Part shown: positions 33,600 to 47,290 of the stretch, in pieces
Layout of the letters: each line of letters starts with the position of its first letter
How positions within the stretch are numbered: the stretch's first letter is position 1
Assembly: GCF_021462225.1 (NCBI RefSeq)
Contig: NC_061794.1
Coordinates: 19,423,784-19,487,783, forward strand
Direction: 5' to 3'
From: Girardinichthys multiradiatus
Taxonomy: Eukaryota > Chordata > Actinopteri > Cyprinodontiformes > Goodeidae
Length of the DNA stretch: 64,000 bases
Position numbers and translations under genes: made by a program
The notes under the pieces: generated by a model
Database searches by the model: none
What the model saw: only the letters and a program-made list of their open reading frames with translations
Told to the model about the DNA's origin: nothing

Positions 33600-33790
33600 C
33601 TTGCAAAAGTATTCATACCCTTTAAACTATTCCATGGCAGTAGCTGAATTGTATTTCATTAAACCTTCCATTACCTTTCATAATATCCTGAAAATGTTTT
33701 ATCTATCCTTGCTAATAAATATAATATATACCATAATTAAAATTAAAATGTGGATTTTGTAGATTTTTCTCACTGGTATACTCATATTTG
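33600..33790. mobile_element. solo end of the Tc1-like family D
   Basis: 'cttgcaaaagtattcatacc' is the recognisable terminus of the fish Tc1-like repeat also seen at 46240-47290. The rest of the element is not present here. Confidence 0.5.
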
Positions 33791-36440
33791 TATATATCGA
33801 TTATAGGCTCAGGCTCTGAAATTCTATATTTATGCACCTTTCCATGTGACTTTAGGCATCCGTTTGTGTACTTTGCTTATGTGAGGTATCACTCCAGTCA
33901 AACAGCAGAGGGCACTGGAGGCATGTCTGTTGAGGCACACTCACCTCCCAAGCTTGGGTCCTTTCTGTTACACACTGTAACAGGTAACAGGGCCAGTAAA
34001 ACATTGCCATTTTATTTTTATCTTCGCCATGCACCAAAGGTATAGAAACAGATACACCTTAAATTTCTAATCTGCAGCCTCAAGCCTGAAAACTAGCAAC
34101 ATCACCAGAGCACTTTTTTACAAAGAATTCTAAGACTAAAAGTAGCTCCTAGTGACGTCATTTTAAGACAAATGTTAAGATTTTTTTTAACATTTGTCTT
34201 TGGTAAGATAAAAGTTATTCGCAAAACATCAGAGGCCTTAAGAAAGCTCCTAAAGTGAAGAAATGTTGAGAGTAGTGTGGAGGTCCTTTAGTTAGCCTGG
34301 GAGTGTCTGTCTTATCCAGAGAAGATGGTGGAAAGACAGAGATAGGGGAAATCTTCTCCATAAAATGAACAACCATTGAATTAATAAAACACGCAGGAAC
34401 CCACCCCCTAAACAGCCGAGTAAATAAGCACATAAACCTCTATAACAATCATACAATTATTAATATAGAGATAAGTTAAACTTTATCATCCCCCAAGGGG
34501 GAAATTAAACTGTTTTGTCATCAGAACAGGGTAAAGGTGCATCTTTAGTAAGGTAAAATTAGGAAGGATAAATAAGTCACAGAAACAATAATGAATAACC
34601 ATAGGTAAAAAGTGAAAACATTTACAAACAATACAGAAATTTAAATATTATTTACAGACTGCAAATGTCTTTCAAAAATAATTAGAAAAAAATTTAAAAA
34701 GTAAAACAAATACATATATGCATGAATACACACTAAACTTGTTTGCAATTCCCTGGACAGACTGAAATTAATGAGGGATTGCTGAAGGAGCTGGGCTAAA
34801 TCCACATAATTACCATTAACAATTTGCTGACGTAAAACGGAAATACGGAACGAGGGGTTGAAGGTTGAAATGATGAAGGTGGGTGGGGGTTGGAACTGCT
34901 ATTGCGAGGTTTTAAGGATTGTTGCAATGAGGAAACACATTGGGTAATGGCAGAGGGAAGTGGAAGGATTGAGGAGGGAAGAGGTAAAAGACAGACCAGT
35001 AGGAAAAGGAGAAGGAAGTCCTGGAGCAGTAGGTTGAGTTGGATGAGCAGGGGTGATTAGAGAAGATCACTGAGGCTCTTGACAGTTTTGAACAATTTGA
35101 GGAGCTTGAAAAGGAGCAGGGACCATATTAACTTGTAAAGCAAAGAAAGGGTAGAAGAAGTGATTGAGGAATGAAAGGATGCATGTACACTGGGATTTTG
35201 TGAAGTAGATTGCTGGGTAACTAGTGGTGTGGTTGAGGTGCGGCCCTGCTCCCGAACTTAACATATTAACTTCATTTGATTTAAGTTTGCTAAGTTTTGC
35301 CATTATGATTTACACCGTTCTTAATCCAGTCTAACGTCTACGATCAGTTAATTTGTTTTATTTTTTGCCCTATGCAACAACCAATCACAGCTCTTAGAGG
35401 GTAGTGTCACACCTAGCAACAGGATCAACCACACCTCCTGACTAAAATAGGAATTTCTGTCATCTCGCTCAGAGTCGCTCTCAGCAGTGAGGTGAATCAC
35501 TCCTAACCCTAGACTCCTTGGCAGGAATGTTGAGGCTAAGATAGTAACCCTCTGAGAAAACTGAGAATCTTTGTGAATATGGGCCCAGATTTTTATTCTT
35601 CTTTTGGGATGGTTTTAATGCTTTCACGGTAGTTTAATTCAGCAGATTGTCATGGGAGTTTCTTCTGTAGCTAGAAAAATTCAGTCTGTTTAAAACCTTT
35701 CTACTCTTTCCTTGGTTGTTTAGGTGGTATGTTTTAGGTTTATTAACAAATCGGTCTAATTGTGAATTCCTGCAACTAACCGCAGAAAAACGCAAACCTC
35801 TTGTCTTCAGGTCAAAACCTAAAAATTCACTGACTTAAAGATGTTAGGTCATGTTCAGTAAATTAGATTAATGAAAAGTTCATTTATTTCAGTAACTCAG
35901 TTCACTGAGTGAAACACACTATACAGATTAATCATACAGTGAATGTTTTCAAGCCTTTGTTTCTGTTAATAATGATGATTTTCTGCTTGTAGCTAATGAA
36001 AAAATGACGAAAAGACAACATCTAAGATTAGAATATTACATCAGACCAATAAAAAATACATTTTAATGCAAAATGTGGGCTTAATGAAAAGTATCTTTAG
36101 TACCTGCTTATAGATTATTTTCAAAAGTTTTAAAACTTTTAATTTGACAAACGAGCCCCATCGGACCACATATTACTGCATATATAAAGATTTGAATATG
36201 TTCCAACAAAGAAAAACCTTAATTCATGTTTGTCTGAGATGCTCATGAGCCTGTTAAATATGTGGAGGTTATATGAATTTTGTCATTCATTATAAGCCAA
36301 CAGATAAGGTAAAAAAACAAAACAAGACAGAGTTTAAACTCTAGTTATGATTTAACGAATTAAAAAAGTTACCTTTAATACAGGTTACATTGTTTGGTTA
36401 TAGCGCCAACTAATATTTATACACAAAAACAATCAGTATA
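33791..36440. other. no recognised gene; weak repeats
   Basis: No domain-bearing frame was found. About 34463-34520 ('aaactttatcatcccccaag') resembles a common short fish repeat. A 15-bp inverted pair around 34165-34200 (aagacaaatgtt...aacatttgtctt) can form a small hairpin. The rest is AT-rich. Confidence 0.45.
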
Positions 36441-37992
36441 CAGGTCCTTCTCAAAATATTAGCATATTGTGATAAAGTTCATTATTTTCTATAATGTAAT
36501 GATGAAAATTTAATATTCATATATTTTAGATTCATTGCACACTAACTGAAATATTTCAGGTCTTTTATTGTCTTAATACGGATGATTTTGGCATACAGCT
36601 CATGAAAACCCAAAATTCCTATCTCACAAAATTAGCATATTTCATCCGACCAATAAAAGAAAAGTGTTTTTAATACAAAAAACGTCAACCTTCAAATAAT
36701 CATGTACAGTTATGAACTCAATACTTGGTCGGGAATCCTTTGGCAAAAATGACTGCGTCAATGCGGCGTGGCATGGAGGCAATCAGCCTGTGGCACTGCT
36801 GAGGTCTTATGGAGGCCCAGGATGCTTCGATAGCGGCCTTTAGCTCATCCAGAGTGTTGGGTCTTGAGTCTCTCAACGTTCTCTTCACAATATCCCACAG
36901 ATTCTCTATGGGGTTCAGGTCAGGAGAGTTGGCAGGCCAATTGAGCACAGTGATACCATGGTCAGTAAACCATTTACCAGTGGTTTTGGCACTGTGAGCA
37001 GGTGCCAGGTCGTGCTGAAAAATGAAATCTTCATCTCCATAAAGCTTTTCAGCAGATGGAAGCATGAAGTGCTCCAAAATCTCCTGATAGCTAGCTGCAT
37101 TGACCCTGCCCTTGATAAAACACAGTGGACCAACACCAGCAGCTGACACGGCACCCCAGACCATCACTGACTGTGGGTACTTGACACTGGACTTCTGGCA
37201 TTTTGGCATTTCCTTCTCCCCAGTCTTCCTCCAGACTCTGGCACCTTGATTTCCGAATGACATGCAGAATTTGCTTTCATCCGAAAAAAGTACTTTGGAC
37301 CATTGAGCAACAGTCCAGTGCTGCTTCTCTGTAGCCCAGGTCTGGGGAATGCGGCACCTGTAGCCCATTTCCTGCACACGCCTGTGCACGGTGGCTCTGG
37401 ATGTTTCTACTCCAGACTCAGTCCACTGCTTCCGCAGGTCCCCCAAGGTCTGGAATCGGCCCTTCTCCACAATCTTCCTCAGGGTCCGGTCACCTCTTCT
37501 CGTTGTGCAGCGTTTTCTGCCACACTTTTTCCTTCCCACAGACTTCCCACTGAGATGCCTTGATACAGCACTATTCGTTCAGAAATTTCTTTCTGTGTCT
37601 TACCCTCTTGCTTGAGGGTGTCAATAGTGGCCTTCTGGACAGCAGTCAGGTCGGCAGTCTTACCCACGATTGGGGTTTTGAGTGATGAACCAGGCTGGTA
37701 GTTTTAAAGGCCTCAGGAATCTTTTGCAGGTGTTTAGAGTTAACTCGTTGATTCAGATGATTAGGTTCATAGCTCGTTTAGAGACCCTTTTAATATGCTA
37801 ATTTTGTGAGATAGGAATTTTGCATTTTCATGAGCTGTATGCCAAAATAATCCGTATTAAGACAATAAAAGACCAGAAATATTTCAGTTAGTGTGCAATG
37901 AATCTAAAATATATGAATGTTAAATTTTCATCACGATATTATGGAAAATAATTAACTTTATCACAATATGCTAATATTTTGAGAAGGACCTG
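36441..37992 (-). mobile_element. Tc1/mariner element, family A, copy 2 (decayed)
   Basis: It is bounded by the caggtccttctcaaaatatt ends and TA on both sides. Its length is 1552 bp, 58 bp less than the complete copy; a 42-bp in-frame loss and a 13-bp loss inside the transposase account for 55 of these. It lies within the former protease cluster, between the relics at 33.4 and 38.2 kb. Confidence 0.95.
36718..37667 (-). pseudogene. Tc1-like transposase, frameshifted
   Basis: From ATG 37667 the first ~32 codons match the family. A 13-bp deletion after SERI then shifts the frame. The remainder is open as a 273-aa frame (36718-37539) that also lacks 14 residues after CRIPQ. The catalytic Asp, Asp, Glu are all present (SDESKF, QHDLAPAH, NPIENLW), but the helix-turn-helix is disrupted. 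Confidence 0.92.
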
Positions 37993-38237
37993 TAGCTTTC
38001 TGAATCTCTGAGCCTGAAGAGGGCACAGTAGCTTGCAGTGCAGCTAAGATCATTACACATGAGGACTACCATATCCTGCTTAGCTGGCAACATCAGCCAC
38101 ATTTCTGCAAACACTTCTTTTTTTCCAATTTATCAGTTAATCTGAATGTTGTTTTATAGCTGATTTACATTGTAACATGCAAAGGAAATTGTTTCTTTTC
38201 TCTTCCTTAACGTAAAAGTATTGATTTGTTTTTTGCA

Positions 38238-38355
38238 GAAATGACATGCTCTGATAAAATTGTCTTTTTCTGATACAATCATACATCTCAGACCAGAACT
38301 TAGTCCTCCCACATGGGGCCCCATGCTATGTCACTGGCTGGGGGCTGGTTTGAGT
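38238..38355 (+). pseudogene. orphan exon relic of a pancreatic serine protease
   Basis: After a ttttttgcag acceptor the text reads NDML..., SDTI-like and then, in a shifted frame, [15 protein letters not shown]. This matches exon 5 of the two intact proteases (NDIALIKL ... [13 protein letters not shown]). No other exons were recognised nearby. The next upstream relic (32278-33478) has its own exon 5, so this is a separate fourth gene copy. Confidence 0.8.
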
Positions 38356-38359
38356 GATT

Positions 38360-41242
38360 CTCGAGTTTCAACATACCAAATCTTTGTCTTCCATGCACAT
38401 TGGCACATTGGTAGTGAAGTTGTGCAACAAACTTTTAGATCTCTGTATTTGACTTTAGTTTTTCAGAGCAGTTGCATAATCTCCCTTACAAACAGCAATA
38501 AAATACAATTAGAGAGCCTCAGACAACATAAACAAAAGATTCTTCTTTATTAATCATAAATATTCATGAGACAAATAACTTTTCAAACCTCTGCACAAAA
38601 ACAAAATTTTTATAACAAGATCCTAATTTTTCCACAGCACATATAAAATACACAAACTGTAGTCATAAGAGGGCAATATTAAATGACACTGACAAAAAAA
38701 TCATTGTAAAAAAGTGACTCTTACATCCAAATACTTACAATTAATGTTAAACAATTTGGCAACATATGTATACAATTTATATTTTTCCTAAACAGATTTT
38801 TGCAAAAAAAAAAAAAGGTACATTGCTGATGTCCACTGGACAACTGATACACTGTGTGACAGATATCAGCTTTCAAATAACTGTGAAACACTAGAGGGAT
38901 TTTCCTTTAGCAAAACATAGAGAAAAGCTAGATTGTGCAACTTCACAAAATGAGTAACATTGACTTAAATGACTGAGTCACTCTGGCATCCTCTGTTTAT
39001 ATCTAAAACTGTACCGACAAGCCTGCATACCGCTGTAACACAAGTCACTTCCATGAAAAAACAAGGCCTGAGCCCTCTATTTTCATTTTTCGCCCTTTTC
39101 CTGCTTACCTTCAGAGTGAAAGCGGAACTGCAGTTAAAGTTGTGGTTGAAATAACGGTGGTGCAGCTACACACTCAATGAGTCTCTCTGTTGGTCATCCA
39201 GAAAAAAAAAAAAAAAAAAAACAAGCCCTGAGATGAAGAGACTAGACTGCCGATTTTACAACTCACAACTACTGAGCACAGGCTTATAACTATTCAACAA
39301 GTTCTTGCAAACATCTTTGCAAGAAGATTCATCCCTCATCATGCTGTGTGCAAAACCTAGAGCAACACTTTCCTTAAAAGAACATTGGAGTCAGGAAATT
39401 TGTTTTGAAATGTTTTGAACCTAATTTCTTGAAGTAAAAATACTTTGGTGTGTACGACTGGAGGGTATTCACTGATGCATTCAAAGTCAGATATTAGCAT
39501 TTTTTTAAATCTACGACTCCTAATGGTTCCTGGAAACTCATTTCCTCCTTTGAAGTCATTTCTGTTAACTGGTTACCAAACACAACTTTACCACTGTAAC
39601 CAAAGTTGCTGCACAAGCTAGGAGTACAAATACGTTTAAAACATGGTCCCTCACATCTTCTGCTTTAATGAAACAGCCACTTTACACATGCATGAAACTT
39701 GGTTTGCACCACAATATCGAACGGTGCCATTTGTACTTTCTACTGCCTTATCTATTTATTAAACATGTAAACATATGAGTCCAGTATAATGTTCGCTACA
39801 GCGGCTTCTGGATTTTGGCACCTCTGGTGCATAGGTACAAAAAGCCAAAAAATAATAGGATTTCTAATCTCAGAGTGAAAATGTAGAAAAATCCAACCTT
39901 TGTTTGAGTACATTGATTCAATATGGGGGTGGGGGACTATGAATATTTTGACATCCCTAAAACTTCCTATAAAATAAATGTAACTAAAGCAAATGTTAAA
40001 TACATAACTTTACTTTTCCAGATGATCAGAGGGGCTAGGATTGATCAATTTGTAATGTCTTCCTGTTTCCACTGAACATACATATGGCGTGACACAAAAA
40101 CCTAGTCTTCAAAACAGGGAAGACAATAAAACATACCATTCAACTAGGGCTGATGTGTGTTGATCTGCACAAACTAGGCAATTGCTACATCTCCAAAGCC
40201 TGCTTACTGCCAGAGTAATTACAAAAACAGTGTAGATAACTGGAACTGTGACACGCAGGGCTTGGTGAAAACCCAAGTTGGTCTTGCCGCAATGCAACAC
40301 GAGGAGAATGGTTATGAAGGTTAAAGTAATCCCTACAGATCACTGTTAGAGAAATGCAACTTTTTTTAATGGGAGATTATTATTATTGTTACTAAAGTAA
40401 AAAAAAAAGCATACAACTTAGTTTTTATGAAGGTAAAGATTGAGCCGTAAGTAGGTTAGAAAGTGAGCCATAGTTTAACAGAGAGTCAAATCTGGACTCT
40501 TATCAAGACGTTATTCAGGTCAATGCTTATCTGTATTGTGGCAGCTATTTACCAGGTTGATCGCTATAAAAAACACCAGTGCCTTCTTTTCAGTGTTTTG
40601 TTAACTTTGTTGGTTAAAACAGGATTGCAGTGAAGTATCTGAGAATAGTTGCAGAGTTTAATCAACTTTGATTCTCCTTAAATGCAGTCCAACAGTTTGT
40701 TAGCCACCAGCTAAAACACTAGCTTAAGCTTGATCAAACTTTTTTACAACATACTACATAGTTTTAACAATTTTAGGGTCCCTGTTTGGTTATCCACTAA
40801 CGGCAATAATTCCGTCTTTAAAAGTAGCCAAAATGGCAGTTACCTGCCAAAATGAGTGCACGTACCCACTTACTAACAAATCCTCAAAACAACCCCTCCA
40901 AAATGCCTCATGAGCTCTACCATACTACCATTAATTCACCTTTACAATAAATACAAAGTGAAGGTGGTTTCTTAACGTTTTGTATTAACTGAAACATAAA
41001 ATGGAAAATGCTACAGCTTAACAAATTTTAGTCACCGCATGGAGTGATCCAGTAAAGCCCATAAAAGGCATGCTTCTTCCCTTGAGTGTTTTACAGTCAT
41101 GAGCCATGATGACAAATTTGAATAGATAAGGTCCTTCGACCACATTCAGTTCTTGGCTGTGCAAAGCACACGCAGATCCACAAGCGCTGGCCATGGAAGT
41201 TAGCAGGAATTTCAGTCAATAGTTTTAAACAGTGGTTTGATC
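38360..41242 (-). other. probable long 3' UTR of tmem51 and spacer
   Basis: No coding region was recognised. Minus-strand AATAAA motifs occur at several points (for example near 38542 and 39752), so the 3' UTR end cannot be fixed from sequence alone. A-runs lie at 38803-38816 and 39201-39221. Confidence 0.35.
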
Positions 41243-44200
41243 TCAAAGCGGAGGCACCTTATCTTCATACTGTGGTGGAGGGGTAAGAGGTTCAATACTG
41301 ATTTCAGCTGCTGGCTGAGTGTTGCCAATGCTTTTCATGGGTAGCTTTTCCGACTTAATCCTTCGGATTTTGATGGGCAGGAAACTGAGGCTGTTTTTTC
41401 GATGTCTATGATTTGATGTGGAAATGGTAGCATTAGGAGAGCTACAGGCCGGGGCAGGCTGCGGTATGGTAGTGTTGACCTCTGCGCCCTCGTTCTCATA
41501 ACGGATGCCGTCGACTTCAACCAGCTCATCGTAGGATGGCAGCTGGGAGATGCTTGGACGAAAGTTGCTCTGGCGGACAGGGTACTGCCCGCTGCCTACT
41601 ACCTCCTCATAGCTAGGCACTGAATAGCGGTGGGCCTGCTCCCCAGCCCTGCAGAGATGCAAATGCAGAAATTATTATTACTACATGTGAATCACACACA
41701 GGTTTGGGTCAATTCACCTTTTTGTCAAATTTATACCTCAATTTCTTATCCACAGATATGTTCAAAACTATTCATGCTCCATGCAGATTTAGTTTTGAAG
41801 TAATCTTTTTATTTACCAAGTTGCTTCTGCCTTGAAGTAAGAGAATAATTGGAGGAAGCTAAAGGTTAGGGTCATGCCAGTGATGCCTTCCAACCTAAAA
41901 CACTTGGAACTCATCAAGAAATATAAATAATGATTATACTAGTGGAAACATGCAAAAGCTGGGCAGCAATAATAAAAAGAGTTTGATTGCTGTAATGCAA
42001 TAAAGATTATCTTCATCTGTTATTGAGAAGGGTATAGATAAGCTTTGACATGGTATTTTTCTTATAAATGAACATAAAAACTGATTTTTTTTTCTTTTAC
42101 TTCCTGTACAGTGTTTTGTTGTCTTGCCTCTCTCATCTCATCAGAAACAAATTTGTTGGTCGAATAAAAATACATTTAAATCTAAATCTGCCAGGGATAC
42201 ATAAAAATTTGTGCTTAACTGTACATATTTACATATTCCTATTTTATCCCTTCTGACTTGAATCTATATTTTATACATTGGGTATCCATTTATTTCTCAT
42301 TCTCTATTTCACTTAATTCCAGATAAAAATTTTCTCAGAGTGTATTTATAAGTTAGGTTTTATTAGTTTTTTTCTAAAATCTTTCTGCCTATCTTTTTTT
42401 TTTTTTTTTAGTTTTGGACTACTTGACTATAACAAAATAAAGAGAGATTATGACTCCTGATCAAACTAAGATTACTAAACAACCTCCTTCTGGTAAATAT
42501 TTGTTGGAAGTCTTTAAACAACATTTTCTTACAGCAGATTATGAGGAGAATGAAGAAAATTGCTTAAATCATTAGCTGTCAAAGTGGGTACGTAATGACC
42601 ACCGCGTGGATTTGATTCAAACCTCGGGGTGCACACAGCTCCATTTTGTACTTAAAACGTTGAGTAGAAATGAACCTAAACTAAAAACATGTACAAAAAG
42701 GTAAAAGGGTAAAATAACCAGCACCCATCACACAAAATATACCAACAGGTTTCTGGATAAAACCACTTTCCCACAAGCCACAAAGTTCTGATTTGTAATG
42801 ATCTGCCTAAACAAATTTGGTAGACCTATAAATTAATGTTGTGCATTTATTAGCTTCCTGAAACTGAAATGTCACCGATATCAGCCCATCAATGAACCAT
42901 AAACATTTTAAAATGTGTCTGCGCTTTCAGAAATGTTTTTTACCATTCATCTTTCAAAGCAATCACAGTATACGAGGAGCGGGTTGGCATGTAATTCTGA
43001 TGGGATGAAACAGTTATGTAAAAATATCATGGCTGCGTCAGTGGATTAACACAGATATTACAAAGAAGAAATGTATAACATTATGTAATGACTTCTATTA
43101 CAAAAAAGAAAAGCAACTATTTTTCCACCTGCTAGTAAAATATTACACTATTATATAGTGACTCCTAAAATTATAACAGTTTTAAATTGAACAATTATTA
43201 TTTTGTTTTTGGTGCACAGACACACACACAGAGCAAGCCAACACAGGTGGGTGTGCTGACAGTCTCTCTTTAATAAGTGTGTGGCACTCCTTTAGTTTCA
43301 ATGCCATGTCATTCTAAATAGTAGTTGTACCCTTTGCTGGAACCAATGGAAAACCAGCAGTTTGCAGGACGGGTGGTAGAGGGGGTAAGTGTAAGTGTTT
43401 CAAACACCAGTAGAACACTCAGTTCACCCAGAATCCTTTCTGGCATTTTATGACCAAACCTCTGGGACCAAAATTGTAGAGGTTTTACAACCTCAAGTTT
43501 TTAAAAATCTGACCTATGCCTTTAGTACAAGTACATCTCATCTCTTGACAATACTGGATACAATCTCTGTGGGAAAACTTCACACTGGCCCTAAAGCAAC
43601 TTGGATTCTGCTCCTTTCCCATCTTCCTCCAGATTCTGGGACCTAGAACTCCAAATGAAATGCAACAGATCAGTCCTTTTCCCTTTTTACCCCAGGTAAT
43701 ATACTTCTGAAGTGTCTCTGTTTCAGGAGAGGGCTTTGCTTAACAATCCTGTCAGAGCTGTGGTTGTCCCTTTTTGCTATCAAACCTGTTTTCAACCACC
43801 CCTTTTCCTTCCACTTAACTTTCAGTTAATATGCTTGTTGCCAGCATCTTTAGTAATAATATTGTGGCTTACCCTACTTGTGGAGCGTTACAGTGACTGT
43901 CTGCTGGACAACTGTAAGTCATCAGCCTTACCCATAACTGTACAGGCCACAGCATAACATTTATGTATTAAAAGGTTTTCAGTATTAAACTGAATGTTTG
44001 GTCTTCAATATCTGCAAACTATAATCATCAAAATTAATATTTAAACAATTAAACGGTGTGTCATGAATATGACTATAAAGTATAAGTTTCACTTTTGAAC
44101 TGAATTAATAAAATAAATTAACTTTTAAATTATATTCTATTTGAGATGCACCCATATAGTGCTTATGTTTGACTGTCATAGATCTAACTGGGTTTGCACG

Positions 44201-45269
44201 ATATCAACAAAATATTTAACTACAATATCATTGCGGAAATTTGCAATAACGATATTGGTTACTATTAACTAGGGTTGCAACTAATGATTATTTTGCTAAT
44301 CGAATACTCTGTAAATTTTTTTGATTAATACTTTGAGTTCTGGATACAGCATATTTACAGACAGAAAAGGTTTTTCATCTTAAATGCAATATATTTATAT
44401 TTTTTGTACAATTTTGGCCTAATTACTGCTCTGAGTGGGTTGTTCTTTGAGCAAATTGAATGTTTTAGAGTCTGTATACTCAAGTTAACAATTATTCAAT
44501 TACTAAATTAGTTGATTATTTCATTAACCGATAATCATGATTATTCTGATTAATTGTTTCAGCCCAACTATTAACCCGCATTTTCTAGACCATTTTCTTT
44601 CTTGCCGTTATATGATGTCCCCGCCCTACCTCCTTGAGCTTCAGCAAGTAAGCTACTGAATAAAAACTTTTAAAATTTCTGTTAAAAAGGTTCTCAAGAA
44701 GAGAACTAAAGCCTTCAGGGAATATTTCTCAAAGGGACCTTCTGAGATTCACTATGTACTCTAAACAGTTTACAGTATTTAACATTTGGTATTTGTGGAC
44801 CTAAAAGCAACAAAAAAAGGTCAAGACACAGCTGGACTTACGTTTCTCTCTCCTCCTGCTCCCTCGCTGCTTCTCTCTGGTTTTGGGCCACCTGGCGTCT
44901 CACCTGCTCCCGCTGTTTGTTCCTTATTCCCACACACAGAGACAGCAGCAGCAAAGCTAGCCCGGAGCCGGCCAGCACAAAGGCCACAGAGGACGCTTTA
45001 TTTTTCTTGCCCTCAGTGCCATCATTCCCCCCTGAACCGCTGCTGTTATTGAAAGCTGTGTTCGCAGGCACCACGCTCCAGACAATCATCACTACTCCGA
45101 GGGCGACGAGGCCGACTCCCAAAGCACACAGAGCATACTGGGAGCCTGAGTTTCTATAATTTTCTCTGTTACTCATCTGGTTGTTGTTGCTGTTGTTGTT
45201 GCTGCTGCTGCTGATGTTTGTCTCTACCACTCCAGGGGGGCATGGTGGTCCTTCCTCAGTGGAACGCAT
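41243..45269 (-). CDS. tmem51: transmembrane protein 51, two coding exons
   Basis: Exons 44842-45269 and 41243-41648 join at AC|G, giving 834 nt and 277 aa. Two hydrophobic segments (about 45-67 and 94-114) flank a short loop with a possible N-glycosylation site (NNSS near 74), followed by a basic-acidic coiled stretch (RNKQREQVRRQVAQNQREAA). The cytoplasmic tail has PSYEEV, LPSYDEL, KIRRIKSEKL and SIEPLTPPPQYED, the last with a PPxY motif (267-270). This order and wording match vertebrate TMEM51 (human about 253 aa). Function is poorly known; PPxY suggests WW-domain binding, as an inference. The N-terminus has a Ser/Asn run from a trinucleotide repeat (near 45180-45215). A second start, MSNRENYRN at residue 32, is possible. 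The 3.2-kb intron holds transposon relics. Confidence 0.93.
43330..43990 (-). mobile_element. very old Tc1-like relic in the tmem51 intron
   Basis: Plus-strand text 'atcttcctccagattctggg' and 'cttaccctacttgtggag', then 'tctgctggacaactgtaagt', is antisense to the GxRVWRKxG and N-terminal LTAVQKxTIDTLxxxG regions of Tc1 transposases. It is too diverged for an open frame, and the ends are not visible. Confidence 0.55.
44265..44580. repeat. MITE-like repeat
   Basis: It starts 'agggttgcaactaatgatta' and ends 'attaattgtttcagccc'. These ends are rough inverted repeats of each other (gttgcaac...gattat / ataatc...), and the text is a familiar fish non-autonomous repeat. It has no open frame. Confidence 0.5.
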
Positions 45270-46239
45270 GTTTTTTAAATTTCAAAACGTCAGTTAGATC
45301 AGCAGCAGTGAAGACAAAAACTGCAAAGAGAAAGGCATTTTAGAATAGTTGCAAAACAAACTGAGAAACTTAATATAGACAAAATAATTAACAAAAAGGA
45401 ACAAAACCTGCATTAAAAAAAACATAAAAACAAACTTAAATTTCCCTTTCTGATTTCAGAAAGTAATGTATGATCTAACTGGCTTACAGTGAAGAGAACA
45501 ATGCCTTCTTCTTGCGCCTCTAAGCAGCACCTGAAGATAGACAGCACTCTGCTCAAATGCCTCTGCTGTTTAAAAAGGTTTCATAGCCCAAGCCCAGCTT
45601 TTCAGGGAACCAAAGGGACATAAAATTCACTGTAAGAAAATATATCTAAGCCTTTCCCCGAGTCATAGACGTGCTGCGTGGTAAACAATTTACAGCAGCC
45701 TCACCCAAAGTCACCTGCGACACAGCTAGAGCTGGCAATGTCAATAAAAGGTAGTGGCCGCTGTAAATCTAGTGCCTCAAGAAATATTACATAACGCTAT
45801 ACTCTACAGGTTTACTGAGCTCTTATCAGCCTCTAAATCAAATCTGTGCATTGGTATGTGTTTACTGTGAATTTATGATCACACATTACAAGAAGTATTT
45901 ATTAGCACTTGTACCAAGTAAAAATGTTCTCTGAAAAGCAGTACGCATGTCAGATGTGTGCATAGCCATATAATGTGAATATGTCAAGGATCAGAAAGCT
46001 AATCTCATTTCTACAGTAAAAAAAAATAACTTTGCTGCTTGAGGATGGTGAGGTGACATGGTTTGCTTGGAATTTGAGGGTGGGAAATATGACTGTGTTG
46101 ATGACGTGTTAAAGCTCGGAGATTATCTATACAGCACATTCTGTTAGAACAAGTGCACTTTGAATCTTAAAATCTCTTCAGAAATTTTCATTGCATTAAA
46201 TCATTTGTTGCCATAGGGTTGGTATAAAACCCGGCTTTT

Positions 46240-47290
46240 TATTTTAATTTAAAAAAAGAAATTATAGGTTTTTGCAAAATTATTCAACTTTTGAACTTTT
46301 TTTCTACATGCACTCACAAAACAACCACAAACTTTAATGTATTGTATATGAATTTTATGTATTTGACAAAAACAAAATGGTGCATAATTGTAAAGTGGGA
46401 GTAATAGAATTTACAGCTTTTATAATATTTAGAAAATAAAAATCTATAAAATGAGACAGGTGTTTGTATTCAGCCTTGCACACTTTGACACTGATTTAAT
46501 CCATCTTGCCATCAACTTCGACCAGATGCCTTATCTCTGATGAAGAAAAAGCTTCACCACATTGTGATGCAGTCACCAGCACATTAAGCCATAGGAATGC
46601 AGTGTTGATGGGGATGTGCTGTATTACTTTTCCTCCACAAATAACATTTTGCGACGTCGGCCAAGGTCCATGAGCACCAACATCCATGTATTTGCTGTGT
46701 CCCCTTCAAGGCTTAAAGCAAACTTTAGATGACTAAAAGCTGTCCTGCCAACAGATTCGAACATCTGAGCTATGGATCTCTGCAGCTCCTCTAGAATTAG
46801 CATGGGCCTTCTGGCTGGTTCTCTGATTAATGCTGTCTTTGCTCCGCCTGTCAGCTAAGGGGCATAGCTATATCTTGGTAGCTTTACAGTTATGCCATAC
46901 TTGTTCCATTTCAAATGATAGATCAAGCAGTGTTCGAAGTATTAGAAATTATTTTAGATCATAACCCTGCTGTACATCTCTCTACGACTTCATCCTTGAC
47001 CTGCATGATGTTGTTTATTCACTTATGTCTTCTAACAACCCTCTGAAGCCTTCACAGGACAGCTAGATTTATACACACTGGATTGACTAAAGGCTCCCCA
47101 TAAGGTTAAAAAGGGCTCAACACATATGCATGCCACACTTTTCAGATTGTTAAAAGAAATGTTAAAACCATGTAACCTTTTCTTCCCACTACACAGTTAT
47201 GATATACTTTGTGTTTGATTTACCACATAAATCTGAATCAAATACACCAAGGTTTGTGGTTATAACATGAAAAAAAAAGTAAAAATGTTT
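46240..47290 (-). mobile_element. degenerate Tc1-like element (family D), near full length
   Basis: Both ends are recognisable: 'gcaaaattattcaac...accacaaacttta' on the left and, inverted, 'aaggtttgtggttataacat' on the right. The middle carries antisense transposase text ('ttggtagctttacagttatg', 'gctatggatctctgcagctc'). It is about 1 kb, with no open frame. Confidence 0.65.

Noticed and set aside
41335..41529. A 64-aa frame inside the second tmem51 exon
   Set aside because: A shadow in another frame of a well-supported coding exon.
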